DNA of 64,000 nucleotides from Halanaerobium praevalens DSM 2228 (GCF_000165465.1 NC_017455.1:2046001-2110000), one strand, 5' to 3'; positions 1 through 8,770 are shown, counted from the stretch's first letter. Notes: generated from the sequence alone by a model not told the origin. Numbers and translations: made by a program.

Positions 1-1834
1 ATTGAACTCGATAACTTCGGTAATATTTTATTTCTTCTTTTATTTTTTTAGTTTGATTCATATAGTATTTATTTTTAATTTCTTTATATTTCATAGACTC
101 TACAATCAGTATGCGTTCAATACAATATTTAACATTTTCTAAAGACTTTAATTGATTCTCTAAACTCTTTAACTTATTTTGGAATTTAATTATCTCTCCC
201 CTAGCTAATTCATTAGTATATTTAAGCTTTTTTTCCATATCACTTATTAAAGATAACTGCTTCGCAGACAAAACTATAGCCTGATTTAATTCTTGAAATA
301 AATTTTTAATAGAATTCTCCAACTTGTTTTTAGGATAGTCATGTTTAACCGTTTCATATGTATTTTTTAATAATATTTTGGCATTTATATTAATATCTTC
401 CTCACAATATTCTTTAATTGCCTTTTTCATAGTTTTAATTTCTGTATTCTTTATTTTTGCGCCACCTTCTGTAGCATCAATATATTTTCTGTCAGGATGT
501 TTAGCAAAGTAATTATTAAAGAAACTTATCATTGTCATAAATGTTTTACTCGTCAAAACTTTCTCCCCTGTATAACTATCCACTGCAATCAAATTTTCAT
601 TTGAAACTTTCTCATCCTCTTTATATGTTCCAGCAGCATGAGTTTTGCCATTAGCATATGCAAGATCTTGACCAGCTAAAATTATAGGATTTGCACCCAT
701 TTTATAAGCTAAATCAACCATGCTGTGTGCAACTGTTCCCCCTGTTTTAATAGGTGTATATTCACCATTAATTTTTTCTACCCAACCACTAAAATTTCTT
801 TTCATAGTAAAAAAAGATAATTTATCATTCCAGCGTCTTGGCGCCTTATAATAAGTACCTAACTCTAAAAATAAAATTATATCATTTAAATCTTTTACTT
901 TTTTGAAATCAGAAAATTTATCTAAATGACCATCCATTGCTACTACTATATCTGGTTTTATATCATTTTTTATTAATGCTTCTAAAGCAGAATCTACACA
1001 TATTATTAAAGCTTTACCTTCAGCATTTTTAATATCATTGATATTTTTATCTAATGAAGGGCCAGCAGAAACACAAATTGCTGGTATATCTTTAAATTTT
1101 TCAAAAAAAGCATCAGCTTTAGGATTATTAAAAATAAAAAGAAGGTTAGCAATAATGTTATTCCTCCAATGTTTAGCTGATTTAATATTGGTAGCCAATT
1201 CGGTTTTCTTATAATTTATTCCTTCTTTAATTTCTTGATAAATATCTTTATATTCTTCACTAAATAATTTTACAGAAGGACTGTGTTCCAAAAAGTCCAA
1301 ATCCTTTTCAAGATTCAACTCATAATAAGCTATAATAGCATCAAATAATTCTTGTTTATTATCTAAAACAAAGATTATATTATCACTTTTTAATAATTTT
1401 CTTAAATCTATATACTTTAAGGCAATATAAAAAATAGAAAAGTAAGGTTCAATGATAAAAATTTTATCATATTTATTTTCAGCTGCTAATTTATTCAAAT
1501 GATATCCTAAACCAAATCCTAGGGCAAAAACCTGCTGTTTATTTTGAGTTTTAAACTCCTTAATCTGTCGTTCTGACTCCCTGATAGGATTATATGTGCT
1601 GTGAAAATATATATCATTATTCTTATATTTCACACGCATTGTGAGACCATCATTCTTAGCTTTTTCTAAATAAATAGTTAAATCATTTTCTTGATCAATA
1701 ATTTTTTTGATTATCTCTTTATCTTCTTCATCATTTATTTCAAGAAAATTATGTTCTTCATATTTTTTTATGCATTGATATAAATTTGGTTTTTTACTTT
1801 TAATTGCTCGCATATTTTTATTATAATTATCCAA
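1..1834 (-). CDS. Maf-type motility accessory factor (flagellin glycosyltransferase, DUF115/MptE-like), 3' end beyond window
   Basis: The reading frame is open from about 1834 to the window edge, giving roughly 611 residues with no stop, so the C-terminus is missing. The middle of the protein has the DUF115 Rossmann-like motifs: ICVSAGPSLDKN, a CVDSALEAL strand, VVAMDGH, and GGTVAHSMVDLAY followed by AGQDLAYANGKTHA. This family transfers nonulosonic acids such as pseudaminic or legionaminic acid to flagellin in the cytoplasm. The C-terminal part is rich in Lys/Glu helices. I prefer the TTG at 1834 because AGGA lies 10 bases upstream; an in-frame ATG at 1813 is the alternative. The gene follows fliD after a terminator, which fits a role in modifying the neighbouring flagellin. 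The family is secure; the sugar donor is unknown. Confidence 0.85.
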   Translation of the reverse strand, partial: MDNYNKNMRAIKSKKPNLYQCIKKYEEHNFLEINDEEDKEIIKKIIDQENDLTIYLEKAKNDGLTMRVKYKNNDIYFHSTYNPIRESERQIKEFKTQNKQQVFALGFGLGYHLNKLAAENKYDKIFIIEPYFSIFYIALKYIDLRKLLKSDNIIFVLDNKQELFDAIIAYYELNLEKDLDFLEHSPSVKLFSEEYKDIYQEIKEGINYKKTELATNIKSAKHWRNNIIANLLFIFNNPKADAFFEKFKDIPAICVSAGPSLDKNINDIKNAEGKALIICVDSALEALIKNDIKPDIVVAMDGHLDKFSDFKKVKDLNDIILFLELGTYYKAPRRWNDKLSFFTMKRNFSGWVEKINGEYTPIKTGGTVAHSMVDLAYKMGANPIILAGQDLAYANGKTHAAGTYKEDEKVSNENLIAVDSYTGEKVLTSKTFMTMISFFNNYFAKHPDRKYIDATEGGAKIKNTEIKTMKKAIKEYCEEDININAKILLKNTYETVKHDYPKNKLENSIKNLFQELNQAIVLSAKQLSLISDMEKKLKYTNELARGEIIKFQNKLKSLENQLKSLENVKYCIERILIVESMKYKEIKNKYYMNQTKKIKEEIKYYRSYRVQ

Positions 1835-1893
1835 AATAAACACATCCTAAAATTTGTATCATTAATATTACAAATAAATTCATTCAAATTTAT

Positions 1894-1932
1894 AAAAAGG
1901 AGATTGATATTTATTAAATCAACCAATCTCCT
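1894..1932 (-). terminator. Rho-independent terminator after fliD
   Basis: Read on the minus strand, a perfect 9-bp stem AGGAGATTG/CAATCTCCT (1924-1932 with 1898-1906) is followed by TTTTT. It lies 24 bases past the fliD stop and ahead of the Maf gene. Confidence 0.85.
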
Positions 1933-1955
1933 CAACAAAAATTATCTTATCATAT

Positions 1956-3386
1956 TTACATCATACTGCTTACAGTAGATCCCCCCATACTCTGGAGTTG
2001 ACTCATCATCCAGCTCTGCTGACTCTGCATTTCTGAAATTGCTTCTTCCATAGCTGAAAACTGATCAACATATCGCTGTCTAGTCATCTCTACTTTTCGC
2101 TGCACATCTTCTATATCATCATTCAATCCATCTATCCTGGTATCATAGAAGTCAAGTCTTCTTGGGATCAAACCAGTATTGGACTACATCAATTGGTCAA
2201 GATAACTATCCATTCTAACAGCCATTCCTTCATAGCCATCAGAATCACTTTCAGCAGTAAAGATAGATATTACTTCTTCTGGAGAATCTTCAAGAGCTTC
2301 AGTAAATTTAGAACTATCAAAGCTCATTACTCCATCTCTGTCAATTTCTATACCTACAGAAGTTAGAGTATTATAATCTCCACTATCTTTAACTTTAGAA
2401 GTTACAAGTTCTCTTAAGCGCATCTGTAAGCGCATAGCAGTACTATCACCCTGAAGAACAGCACTTTTTTCTGTTTCCTCATCATAATCAGTCTTACCAT
2501 CCAGAAAGCTCATTGCACTGTTGTACTGGTCTACAAAAGCCTGAACTGCTTTAGTAGCTTTACCAGTATCTTTAGCTACAGAAACACTAGAAAAAGCAGT
2601 ATCTGTTCCGTCATTAGCAACAGCATCTGGATTGATATTAAAGGTAACACCTTCTACTGCTTCTGAAAAAGTATTGGAAGAACTTGTTATACCTGTAATA
2701 CCATTAATATCTATTTCTGCATTAGAGGCTGATTGAACTTCAATATCATTTGTTATAGCTCCACCATCTAATATCCCTAAAGTTTCTAAGACACCATCAT
2801 TAGTATTACTATCAATCAGATTATTTCCAGCGACTAAAGCATTCTCTTCCCCTGTTTCACTAGTTTCCAAAACTAAATGATTATCTACAATAGAAGCTTT
2901 TACTCCTGCATTTGCATCATTAATTTTATTGCTAATATCTCTTAAGCTGTCTGTGTCATTAATAGTAATAGCTTTTTCATTAATAGTTATTGTATTTTCT
3001 GCTGCAAAATCACCAAGTCCACTAATTGGAGCACTGGTATCATCAAATCTTGTTCCAGCAAGTCGCTGAACCTGAGCTGTACTCTTTACGGTAACAGAAT
3101 AATTAGCTTCATCAGAACTATTACTTGCAGTAGCTGTAACTACATCTTCATTACTACTATTAGCTGTTCTAGAATTATAGGTTGCAGAAAGCTTTAAATC
3201 TGTAATCCTATTTTCTAACTTATCAAGCCTGCTGTTAACATCTCTCCAGGCACCTTTAGTTTGTTCCAGTTCGGATATTTCTTGCTGGTAATTATAGATT
3301 GGACGCTGTTCTAATTGAACCAACTGACTAATTATTGATTCGGTATCCATACCGGTTGCTAATCCACCAAGACTTAAATCACTCAT
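1956..3386 (-). pseudogene. fliD: Flagellar filament cap protein FliD, interrupted by an in-frame amber codon
   Basis: The frame runs ATG (3386) to TAA (1956) and would encode 476 residues, normal for FliD, but codon 401 is TAG (2186-2184). The first 400 residues contain the FliD N-terminus (LGGLATGMDTESIISQLV) and the variable central domains. The next codons, in the same frame, read S-N-T-G and then L-I-P-R-R-L-D-F-Y, continuing into the conserved C-terminal coiled coil with RYVDQFSAMEEAISEMQSQ. FliD caps the filament tip and promotes flagellin assembly; the C-terminal helix is part of the coiled coil that packs in the cap. A 400-residue product would lack it. No frameshift is needed to join the halves, so this is a nonsense codon, a sequencing error, or a suppressed or recoded TAG. 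No fliS follows, although fliS commonly follows fliD. Confidence 0.85.
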
Positions 3387-3402
3387 TTATAACACCTTCT
3401 TC

Positions 3403-3774
3403 CTAAACCGTCTCATCTATTAAGATTCCTACCATTTCATGAATTCGTGCTTGTAAATCAAGCATTTCTTCTGGAGGTAGTTCTTTAATTACTTCATCTG
3501 TATTTAAATCAACTACCTTAACCATCATCTTTTCTGTATCTTCATGAATCTGGAAGGAAAGTCCTTCTTTTACTTTATCTACTATTTCGTTTACATCTTT
3601 AACTGATTCTCTGACTTCATCTTCAAGTTCTTGCTCGGAGTATTCCTGTTTTTCTCGAAGAGACTCAGGCTTGCGATCACTATTATCATTTCTATTAACT
3701 CTAGTGTTTTGATTATTACTGTTATTGTTATGAATCTGACGGTTGGAAATAGATTCCACACTATCTACTCTCAT
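3403..3774 (-). CDS. flaG: FlaG family flagellar protein
   Basis: This 123-residue protein has a low-complexity Asn/Arg-rich N-terminus (about residues 10-45) and a conserved C-terminal FlaG domain with LSFQIHEDTEKMMVKVVD and the signature EVIKELPPEEML. FlaG is a small protein encoded next to fliD and flagellin that influences filament length. The ATG at 3774 is chosen because AGGGTGG lies eight to nine bases upstream; a GTG 12 bases earlier falls inside that ribosome site. It lies 16 bases before fliD and is probably co-transcribed with it. It ends in TAG, showing that amber is an ordinary stop in this genome. Confidence 0.9.
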   Translation of the reverse strand: MRVDSVESISNRQIHNNNSNNQNTRVNRNDNSDRKPESLREKQEYSEQELEDEVRESVKDVNEIVDKVKEGLSFQIHEDTEKMMVKVVDLNTDEVIKELPPEEMLDLQARIHEMVGILIDETV

Positions 3775-3796
3775 AATAGCTTCCACCCTTTCTTCT

Positions 3797-3825
3797 AAAA
3801 AAAGCCAGCCGGAAAACCGGCCGGC
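3797..3825 (-). terminator. Terminator after flagellin
   Basis: On the minus strand GCCGGCCGG-TTTT-CCGGCTGGC forms a 9-bp GC-rich stem with one G-U pair, followed by seven T. It separates the flagellin transcript from flaG-fliD and would let flagellin be made in excess. Confidence 0.93.
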
Positions 3826-3865
3826 CTATTTATTAGTCTATATCTATTTTATTCTCTTCAAGAAA

Positions 3866-5095
3866 TTAACCGAGTAACTGAAGTACTCCCTGTGGTAACT
3901 GATTAGCTTGAGCCATCATAGCTGTACCAGCCTGACTTAAGATCTGTGACTTAGTAAAGCTCATCATTTCTTTAGCCATATCTACATCAGAGATTCTTGA
4001 TTCAGCAGCTGTTAAGTTTTCTTCAGCTGTGTTTAAGTTATTAATTGTATGATCTAATCTGTTTTGTTTAGAACCCAATTTAGATCTTTCTGCAGAAACT
4101 TTTTGAATAGCTTTATCTAAAGCAGTAATAGAAGCATTTGCTTGTGATTGAGTTTCAACTTTTACTCCAGCCACTCCCAAATTACTAGAACTCATGTTTT
4201 CAATATCTAATGATAAACTTTGAGATGAGTTTGCTCCAATTTGGAAAGTAGCTGTTCCATCAGTTCTCACATCGGCTGCTTTTGTTGTTTCTTGGAAATT
4301 TGAAAGAGCATCAGTTGCAGCAGATTTAACTTCTCCAGAAGCATTTTTGACAGTCATAGTTACTCCATTAACGGCATCTGATACACCAGTATTAGCAGCT
4401 GTAAATGTTAAAGTACCTGAAGCTACTGAAGTAGTTATATCCGCTGATGTTAAGGCAGTAACAGCTGTTCCAGAAGCAATAGTAATACTTTCTGTAACAG
4501 TATCATCACCTTTTACATAAGATAATTCAACAGTATCTCCAGCAGCAATACCTAAGTTATTATCATCAGAATCTTGTAAGCTAACAACAGTAGAACCAGA
4601 GGCAATATTAGAACCTCCGGATTTCAAGCTATCGTTTTCATTAACATTTGCTACAGCAGTATTTACTGCAGTTCCTAAATCACCATTTAATAATTTCTTA
4701 GTATTAAATTCAGTAGTATTTGAAATTCTATCTAATTCATTAACCAATTCATCTACTTCTTTCTGAATTTCTTCTCTATCACCAGCGGTGTTTGTATCAT
4801 TAGCAGCCTGTACAGAAAGTTCTCTCATACGCTGTAGAATTGAGTGCGACTCTTTAAGAGCACCCTCAGCAGTCTGAATCATTGAAATGCCATCCTGAGC
4901 ATTTCTTTGCGCCATTGACAAACCTCTAGTTTGAGACATCATTTTTTCACTAATAGCAAGACCCGCAGCATCATCAGCCGCCTTATTAATTCTTTTACCT
5001 GAAGAAAGTCTCTCCAACGATTTACTTAAACTACTCTGTGTGTTTTTTAGCTGGTTGTATGAATTCAACGCAGCAATGTTTGTGTTAATTCTCAT
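3866..5095 (-). CDS. hag: Flagellin
   Basis: This 409-residue protein is the flagellar filament subunit. The N-terminal D0/D1 region (MRINTNIAALNSYNQL, LSSGKRINKAADDAAGLAIS, MRELSVQAANDTN) and the C-terminal D1/D0 region (SRISDVDMAKEMMSFTKSQI, ending QGVLQLLG) are canonical. The central part (about 150-290) is Ser/Thr/Ala-rich and variable, so it is the surface-exposed domain and the likely site of glycosylation by the Maf enzyme downstream. The start has a strong AAGGAGG site. The gene has its own terminator and a highly structured leader, both consistent with dedicated high-level, post-transcriptionally controlled expression. FliW and CsrA, which often lie between flgL and hag in Firmicutes, are not here. 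Confidence 0.97.
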   Translation of the reverse strand: MRINTNIAALNSYNQLKNTQSSLSKSLERLSSGKRINKAADDAAGLAISEKMMSQTRGLSMAQRNAQDGISMIQTAEGALKESHSILQRMRELSVQAANDTNTAGDREEIQKEVDELVNELDRISNTTEFNTKKLLNGDLGTAVNTAVANVNENDSLKSGGSNIASGSTVVSLQDSDDNNLGIAAGDTVELSYVKGDDTVTESITIASGTAVTALTSADITTSVASGTLTFTAANTGVSDAVNGVTMTVKNASGEVKSAATDALSNFQETTKAADVRTDGTATFQIGANSSQSLSLDIENMSSSNLGVAGVKVETQSQANASITALDKAIQKVSAERSKLGSKQNRLDHTINNLNTAEENLTAAESRISDVDMAKEMMSFTKSQILSQAGTAMMAQANQLPQGVLQLLG

Positions 5096-5126
5096 TTTTT
5101 ATTCCTCCTTGAAATTTTGTGTTGTT

Positions 5127-5144
5127 ACTGGCATCCTTGCCAGT
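5127..5144 (-). promoter_or_regulatory. CsrA-site-like hairpin upstream of the flagellin ribosome site
   Basis: On the minus strand ACTGGCA-AGGA-TGCCAGT forms a perfect 7-bp stem that presents GGA in the loop, within CAAGGATG, a close match to the known CsrA consensus core ACARGGAUG. A second GGA lies in the AAGGAGG ribosome site about 30 bases downstream, a layout like the two CsrA sites of the Bacillus subtilis hag leader. Binding is inference. Confidence 0.5.
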
Positions 5145-5263
5145 TGAATCTATTTATAGTGGTTATATGAGCACCTCCGCAGCAACACTTCGGCCGATAG
5201 TGTTGCCAGCAACGGTGTTTTAGTAACCATTACAACTATGGTAGTTTATTGAAAGCCATAGTT
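5127..5263 (-). promoter_or_regulatory. Structured 5' leader of flagellin mRNA
   Basis: The 186 bases between flgL and flagellin hold three strong hairpins in minus-strand order. The first is AACTATGG/CCATAGTT (5256-5263 with 5234-5241). The second is GCAACACT/AGTGTTGC (5199-5206 with 5182-5189), extended by CACC/GGTG and GGTTA/TAACC outer pairs. The third is ACTGGCA/TGCCAGT next to the ribosome site. The stretch is much richer in GC than its surroundings. I see no clear sigma-28 promoter inside it and no match to a c-di-GMP riboswitch core. The pairing is seen directly; regulatory function is inferred. Confidence 0.6.
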
Positions 5264-5281
5264 ATAAAAGCCACTAAAATT

Positions 5282-6175
5282 TTATCTAATAAAATCTACT
5301 AATGACTGCTGCATAATTCTTGATCCAGAAGCTAAAGAAGCTCTATAAACCGTTTCTTCCATTTTTAAATTAGTAATTACTTCTGCTAGATCAGCATCTT
5401 CATTTTTAGACTTTAAGCTTTTAATATGAATTTCGTTTGCTTCTAATCTATCAATAACATTTCCAGTCCGCTGAAGTTTTCCACCAACTTCTGCTCTTAA
5501 CTCAGCATATTTATTAATTGAATCATCCATTTCAGATAAGTTATTACCTATATCCTCACCTGAAATACTCTCATCTTCTAGTTGATTATATATTTTATTA
5601 ATGCTCTCTATTTCATCTTTAAAAACCTCATGCCCATTAAGATTAATATCCATCTCTACATTTTCATTTAATCTTCTGGCTACCTTACTTGTATCTCCAT
5701 TATACTTCACATAATTATCAATGCCATTATCAACAACTTCAAAAGGTTTTGCATCTGTTTTTTGGCCTGAGAAAATATAACTATCACCAAGTTTAGCATT
5801 AGAAATATCTATTAGCTCATCTCTTAATTCTTTCATTTCTTTTGCCACCATTTTTCGATCACCAGAAGTCAAAGAATCATTAGCAGTTTTAATTGTTAAT
5901 TCTCTTGCTCTCTGAATAACCTTTGTCCCACTTTTAAGAGCACTCTCAGTTGTGTTTAACCAATTCTCTGCTTGGTTAAGATTCCGCTGAAACTGAGAAT
6001 TCCTATTTAACTGTGATTTGTAATTCATGCTTTCTGAAACTTTAATTGGAGCATCAGAAGGTGTCTGGAATAACTTACCTGAACTCAATTGTTCATTTAA
6101 GTCATTTAAATCTCCCATATTATTTTTAAGATGATCTAACATATTTTGAACCATCATTGAATTTGTAACTCTCAT
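5282..6175 (-). CDS. flgL: Flagellar hook-filament junction protein FlgL (HAP3)
   Basis: This 297-residue flagellin-like junction protein connects the hook to the filament. The N-terminal motif MRVTNSMMVQNMLDHL with LSSGKLFQTPSDAPI and the C-terminal DADLAEVITNLKMEETVYRASLASGSR are typical of FlgL. The length matches the family. The ATG at 6175 is favoured because AGGAG lies nine bases upstream; a TTG three codons earlier lies against the ribosome site. It follows flgK by 19 bases in one transcription unit (flgM-flgN-flgK-flgL). Confidence 0.95.
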   Translation of the reverse strand: MRVTNSMMVQNMLDHLKNNMGDLNDLNEQLSSGKLFQTPSDAPIKVSESMNYKSQLNRNSQFQRNLNQAENWLNTTESALKSGTKVIQRARELTIKTANDSLTSGDRKMVAKEMKELRDELIDISNAKLGDSYIFSGQKTDAKPFEVVDNGIDNYVKYNGDTSKVARRLNENVEMDINLNGHEVFKDEIESINKIYNQLEDESISGEDIGNNLSEMDDSINKYAELRAEVGGKLQRTGNVIDRLEANEIHIKSLKSKNEDADLAEVITNLKMEETVYRASLASGSRIMQQSLVDFIR

Positions 6176-6194
6176 AGCTGTCAACTCCTGTTAT

Positions 6195-7913
6195 TTATAC
6201 TATAGTCATTAATGTTTCTAATAATTGATCAGTTTTATTTATATATTTAGCTGCTGCTGCATATGACTGCTGATATTTAATTAAATTAGCCATTTCTTCA
6301 TCTAAAGAAACACCAGAAACACTTTTGTCAAGTGTATTTAATTGTTTTAAAACAACATCTTGATTGTTTTTCATCTGCTGTGACCTTGATGATTCAGCCC
6401 CAACTGAAGTTACAATAGTTCGAAAATAACCCTCTATTGAAGCTCCTTCTATTACATCTCCACTGTTAAATAAATTAGCAAGTGCATTTGCATTTTCACC
6501 ATTACCAATTGCTTTATTTAAACTAATGTTTATATTACCTTCTTTGTTGATTGTTAATTTAAAATCATCAGTAGTAGAACCTGTAACTGGTGTCTGAATA
6601 CCACCGCTACCATCCACTTCTAAATCAATAGTAGTTCCAGCATCAACTGTCTCAACTCCTGAAGTTGGATATACCTGATTTCCATCAGAATCACTAATTA
6701 CTAAATCTAATTTACCAGGAGTTGCATTTTCTGTAACTTCAACCTGATAATTTCCACTTAAAGAATTGCCAAGAGTATCTAATTCAACAAAAGTATCAAT
6801 ATTTTTATTTCCAGCTGCTATTTTATCAAGTCCATTTTCTAAATCTTTGATAGCCGCTGTCAAATCTAATTGAGAAATAGCGCTTTGATCACTATCTTCA
6901 TCTATTGGTTTAAAGAAATCTCCTCCATCAACACCATTAGCATCATAACCTGCCTTATGTTGACTATTAAACTCTTTCACCATTTCTGCTGCTAACTTAT
7001 CTAAACGACCTCTATAAAAATCAAGTTTATCATCTCTCATATCCATCCAAGCATCAATTTTACCATTAGTTGGTCTAATTTCATTTCCTGTTTGGCTGTG
7101 GATTAATTTATCTTGGTTTTTAGGAATAGTTTTATCCTCAGTAAAACCTTTAGTTTCTAAATCATAAGAATCAGAACCATTAACTAATTGTAAACCATTA
7201 GTGGAAACTACTAAATTTCCCTGTTCATCTTCTCGGCTTTGAACATTAATTAGAGAACTCAATTCTTTATATAAAGCATCTCTTTCATCAAGTAAGTCAT
7301 TCGGATTCTGTCCGCTGCCTTTAACAGAAACAATTTGTTTATTTAAATCAGCCATTTTACCAGTAATATTATTAATATTGGCTGCTGCATTACTCAAATT
7401 ATCATTAATACTTTCCTTATAATCATTCAACTGATTTTCTACACTCTGAAAAGAATCAATTACATTATAAGCATTTTCTCGAACCATATTCCTAGCTGCA
7501 GTATCACTTGGATTATTACTTAAATCCTGAAGTGAATTCCAAAATTGATTAATTGAACTATCAATTCCAGATTCAGAAGGTTCATTTAAAATATATTCTA
7601 CCTTTTCTAAACCTCTCTGCATTTCTTTCCAATAACCTGAAGTTTGAGTCTCTTTAAAAATTTGAGAACTTATAAACTGATCTTTAACTCTTTCAATTTG
7701 AGCAATTTCAACTCCAGTCCCCATTTGACCAGCACTTCCATTATTAGAAAGTCCAGGAGCTGTATAAGGATAAGAAGCCTTATGTACTGCTCGTTGTTTA
7801 TTATATTTTTCGTTATTTGCATTTGCTATATTATGTCCTGTCACATCGAGTGACTTACGCTGAGTTTCTAAAGCTCTTAACCCAACACTCAGGCCACTAA
7901 ATATATTATTCAT
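6195..7913 (-). CDS. flgK: Flagellar hook-associated protein FlgK (HAP1)
   Basis: This 572-residue junction protein sits between the hook and FlgL. The N-terminus has the flagellar rod/hook signature SVGLRALETQRKSLDVTGHN followed by IANANNEKYNKQR. The C-terminus has SGVSLDEEMANLIKYQQSYA and ends in a helix (TDQLLETLMTIV), as in other FlgK proteins. The central region (about 320-480) is variable. A GGGGAGA ribosome site precedes the ATG. The gene is 13 bases downstream of flgN, its likely export chaperone. Confidence 0.96.
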   Translation of the reverse strand: MNNIFSGLSVGLRALETQRKSLDVTGHNIANANNEKYNKQRAVHKASYPYTAPGLSNNGSAGQMGTGVEIAQIERVKDQFISSQIFKETQTSGYWKEMQRGLEKVEYILNEPSESGIDSSINQFWNSLQDLSNNPSDTAARNMVRENAYNVIDSFQSVENQLNDYKESINDNLSNAAANINNITGKMADLNKQIVSVKGSGQNPNDLLDERDALYKELSSLINVQSREDEQGNLVVSTNGLQLVNGSDSYDLETKGFTEDKTIPKNQDKLIHSQTGNEIRPTNGKIDAWMDMRDDKLDFYRGRLDKLAAEMVKEFNSQHKAGYDANGVDGGDFFKPIDEDSDQSAISQLDLTAAIKDLENGLDKIAAGNKNIDTFVELDTLGNSLSGNYQVEVTENATPGKLDLVISDSDGNQVYPTSGVETVDAGTTIDLEVDGSGGIQTPVTGSTTDDFKLTINKEGNINISLNKAIGNGENANALANLFNSGDVIEGASIEGYFRTIVTSVGAESSRSQQMKNNQDVVLKQLNTLDKSVSGVSLDEEMANLIKYQQSYAAAAKYINKTDQLLETLMTIV

Positions 7914-7926
7914 TATCTCCCCACCT

Positions 7927-8421
7927 TTAGCCCTGTTTATTTATAATTCTCGGCTGTTCTTTTTTTAATTTTTTATCTTTAGAATAAGTAGTATCCTGTT
8001 CTTTAATAGTTTTAACAATTGTTTCAAATGAAAGTTGGTTAAGCTCTAAGGCCTGATCCAGCAGTTTTTGGTTTTGCTCATTTAAATTATGAAATTCATC
8101 TGTTAACTCTATTAATTCTTCTCGCAGAGGATTTAAAAGTTCTCCCCACGCTTCTGGTAATTTTTCAATTAGATTACTGTATGAATCTTTTTCTAATTCT
8201 ATTTCAAATTCAGACTTAATCGCTTGAATTTTATTATTTCTTTGCTCATCTTTAGTTTCTATCTCGGCAATTACTTCTCTATCATTTTCTACTATTTCTA
8301 CTAATTTGTCTGTATCGTTATTTACTAAAGCTTCATTTTTTGCTTCTGCAATTTCAAAAAGCTGCTGATAAAGAGCTTTTTCTTCTTTTAATATCTTTAG
8401 TAATTCATCTTTTAAAGCCAT
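7927..8421 (-). CDS. flgN: FlgN-like flagellar export chaperone
   Basis: This 164-residue, strongly charged, almost wholly helical protein matches the FlgN family in size and in its helical pattern (ILKEEKALYQQLFEIAEAKNEAL near the N-terminus, HNLNEQNQKLLDQALELN near the C-terminus). FlgN binds the C-termini of FlgK and FlgL in the cytoplasm and delivers them to the export gate. The position between flgM and flgK is the standard Firmicute order and is the strongest support. The family is variable in sequence. Confidence 0.88.
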   Translation of the reverse strand: MALKDELLKILKEEKALYQQLFEIAEAKNEALVNNDTDKLVEIVENDREVIAEIETKDEQRNNKIQAIKSEFEIELEKDSYSNLIEKLPEAWGELLNPLREELIELTDEFHNLNEQNQKLLDQALELNQLSFETIVKTIKEQDTTYSKDKKLKKEQPRIINKQG

Positions 8422-8424
8422 CTA

Positions 8425-8697
8425 TTACACCTGCTCAACATTATTTATAATTTTTGTAGCTAATGTTTTAGAATCAATTTGATAATTACCAGCTTGAACT
8501 TCTTTTTTTAAAGCTGCTACTTTTTCTTCTCTAATCTGAGGCACCTTTTTAAGTTCAGTTCTAGCAGTCATGATTTCCTTAGCTTTAGCAGAAATTTGAG
8601 TGCTATCATCTTTATTCTTTTTTTGCTCAGTTTGTTTCTGCTGCATCTGTTTATAATATTGATTAATTTTGCCAGCTTGAATATTGTTAATTTTCAT
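8425..8697 (-). CDS. flgM: Anti-sigma-28 factor FlgM
   Basis: This 90-residue protein has a disordered, Gln/Lys-rich N-terminal half beginning MKINNIQAGKI and the conserved FlgM C-terminal region RTELKKVPQIREEKVAALKKE followed by VQAGNYQIDSKTLATKIIN, which contacts sigma-28. FlgM holds sigma-28 inactive until hook completion allows its export. It is the first gene of the flgM-flgN-flgK-flgL unit and has a sigma-28-type promoter about 45 bases upstream, consistent with the usual feedback loop. The ribosome site is AGGAAGGGGG. Confidence 0.93.
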   Translation of the reverse strand: MKINNIQAGKINQYYKQMQQKQTEQKKNKDDSTQISAKAKEIMTARTELKKVPQIREEKVAALKKEVQAGNYQIDSKTLATKIINNVEQV

Positions 8698-8743
8698 GGC
8701 TGCCCCCTTCCTGAAAATAATTCATTTTTATCTTCTGCTTATA

Positions 8744-8770
8744 ATATCGTCAGAGAGGGGGATTTATTAA
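8744..8770 (-). promoter_or_regulatory. Sigma-28-type promoter upstream of flgM
   Basis: The minus strand reads TTAA-N15-GACGATAT, close to the known sigma-28/sigma-D pattern TAAA-N15-GCCGATAA. The same arrangement, with GACGATAA and matching flanking bases, occurs upstream of the neighbouring MCP gene at 10653-10679. The match between two flagellar/chemotaxis genes supports both calls. Confidence 0.7.

Noticed and set aside
1956-3386. General reassignment of TAG as a sense codon in this genome
   Set aside because: At least four intact genes here (flaG, uvrA, yitT and the binding protein at 34949) end at TAG at the normal family length, so a global reassignment is not supported; only local suppression or an error remains.
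5191-5200. Sigma-28 -10 element (GCCGATAG) on the plus strand
   Set aside because: It is the loop of a perfect hairpin, has no TAAA 15 bases upstream, and no plus-strand gene follows.
5127-5263. c-di-GMP riboswitch in the flagellin leader
   Set aside because: The hairpins do not show the conserved internal-loop sequences of class I or class II c-di-GMP aptamers, so I call it only a structured leader.
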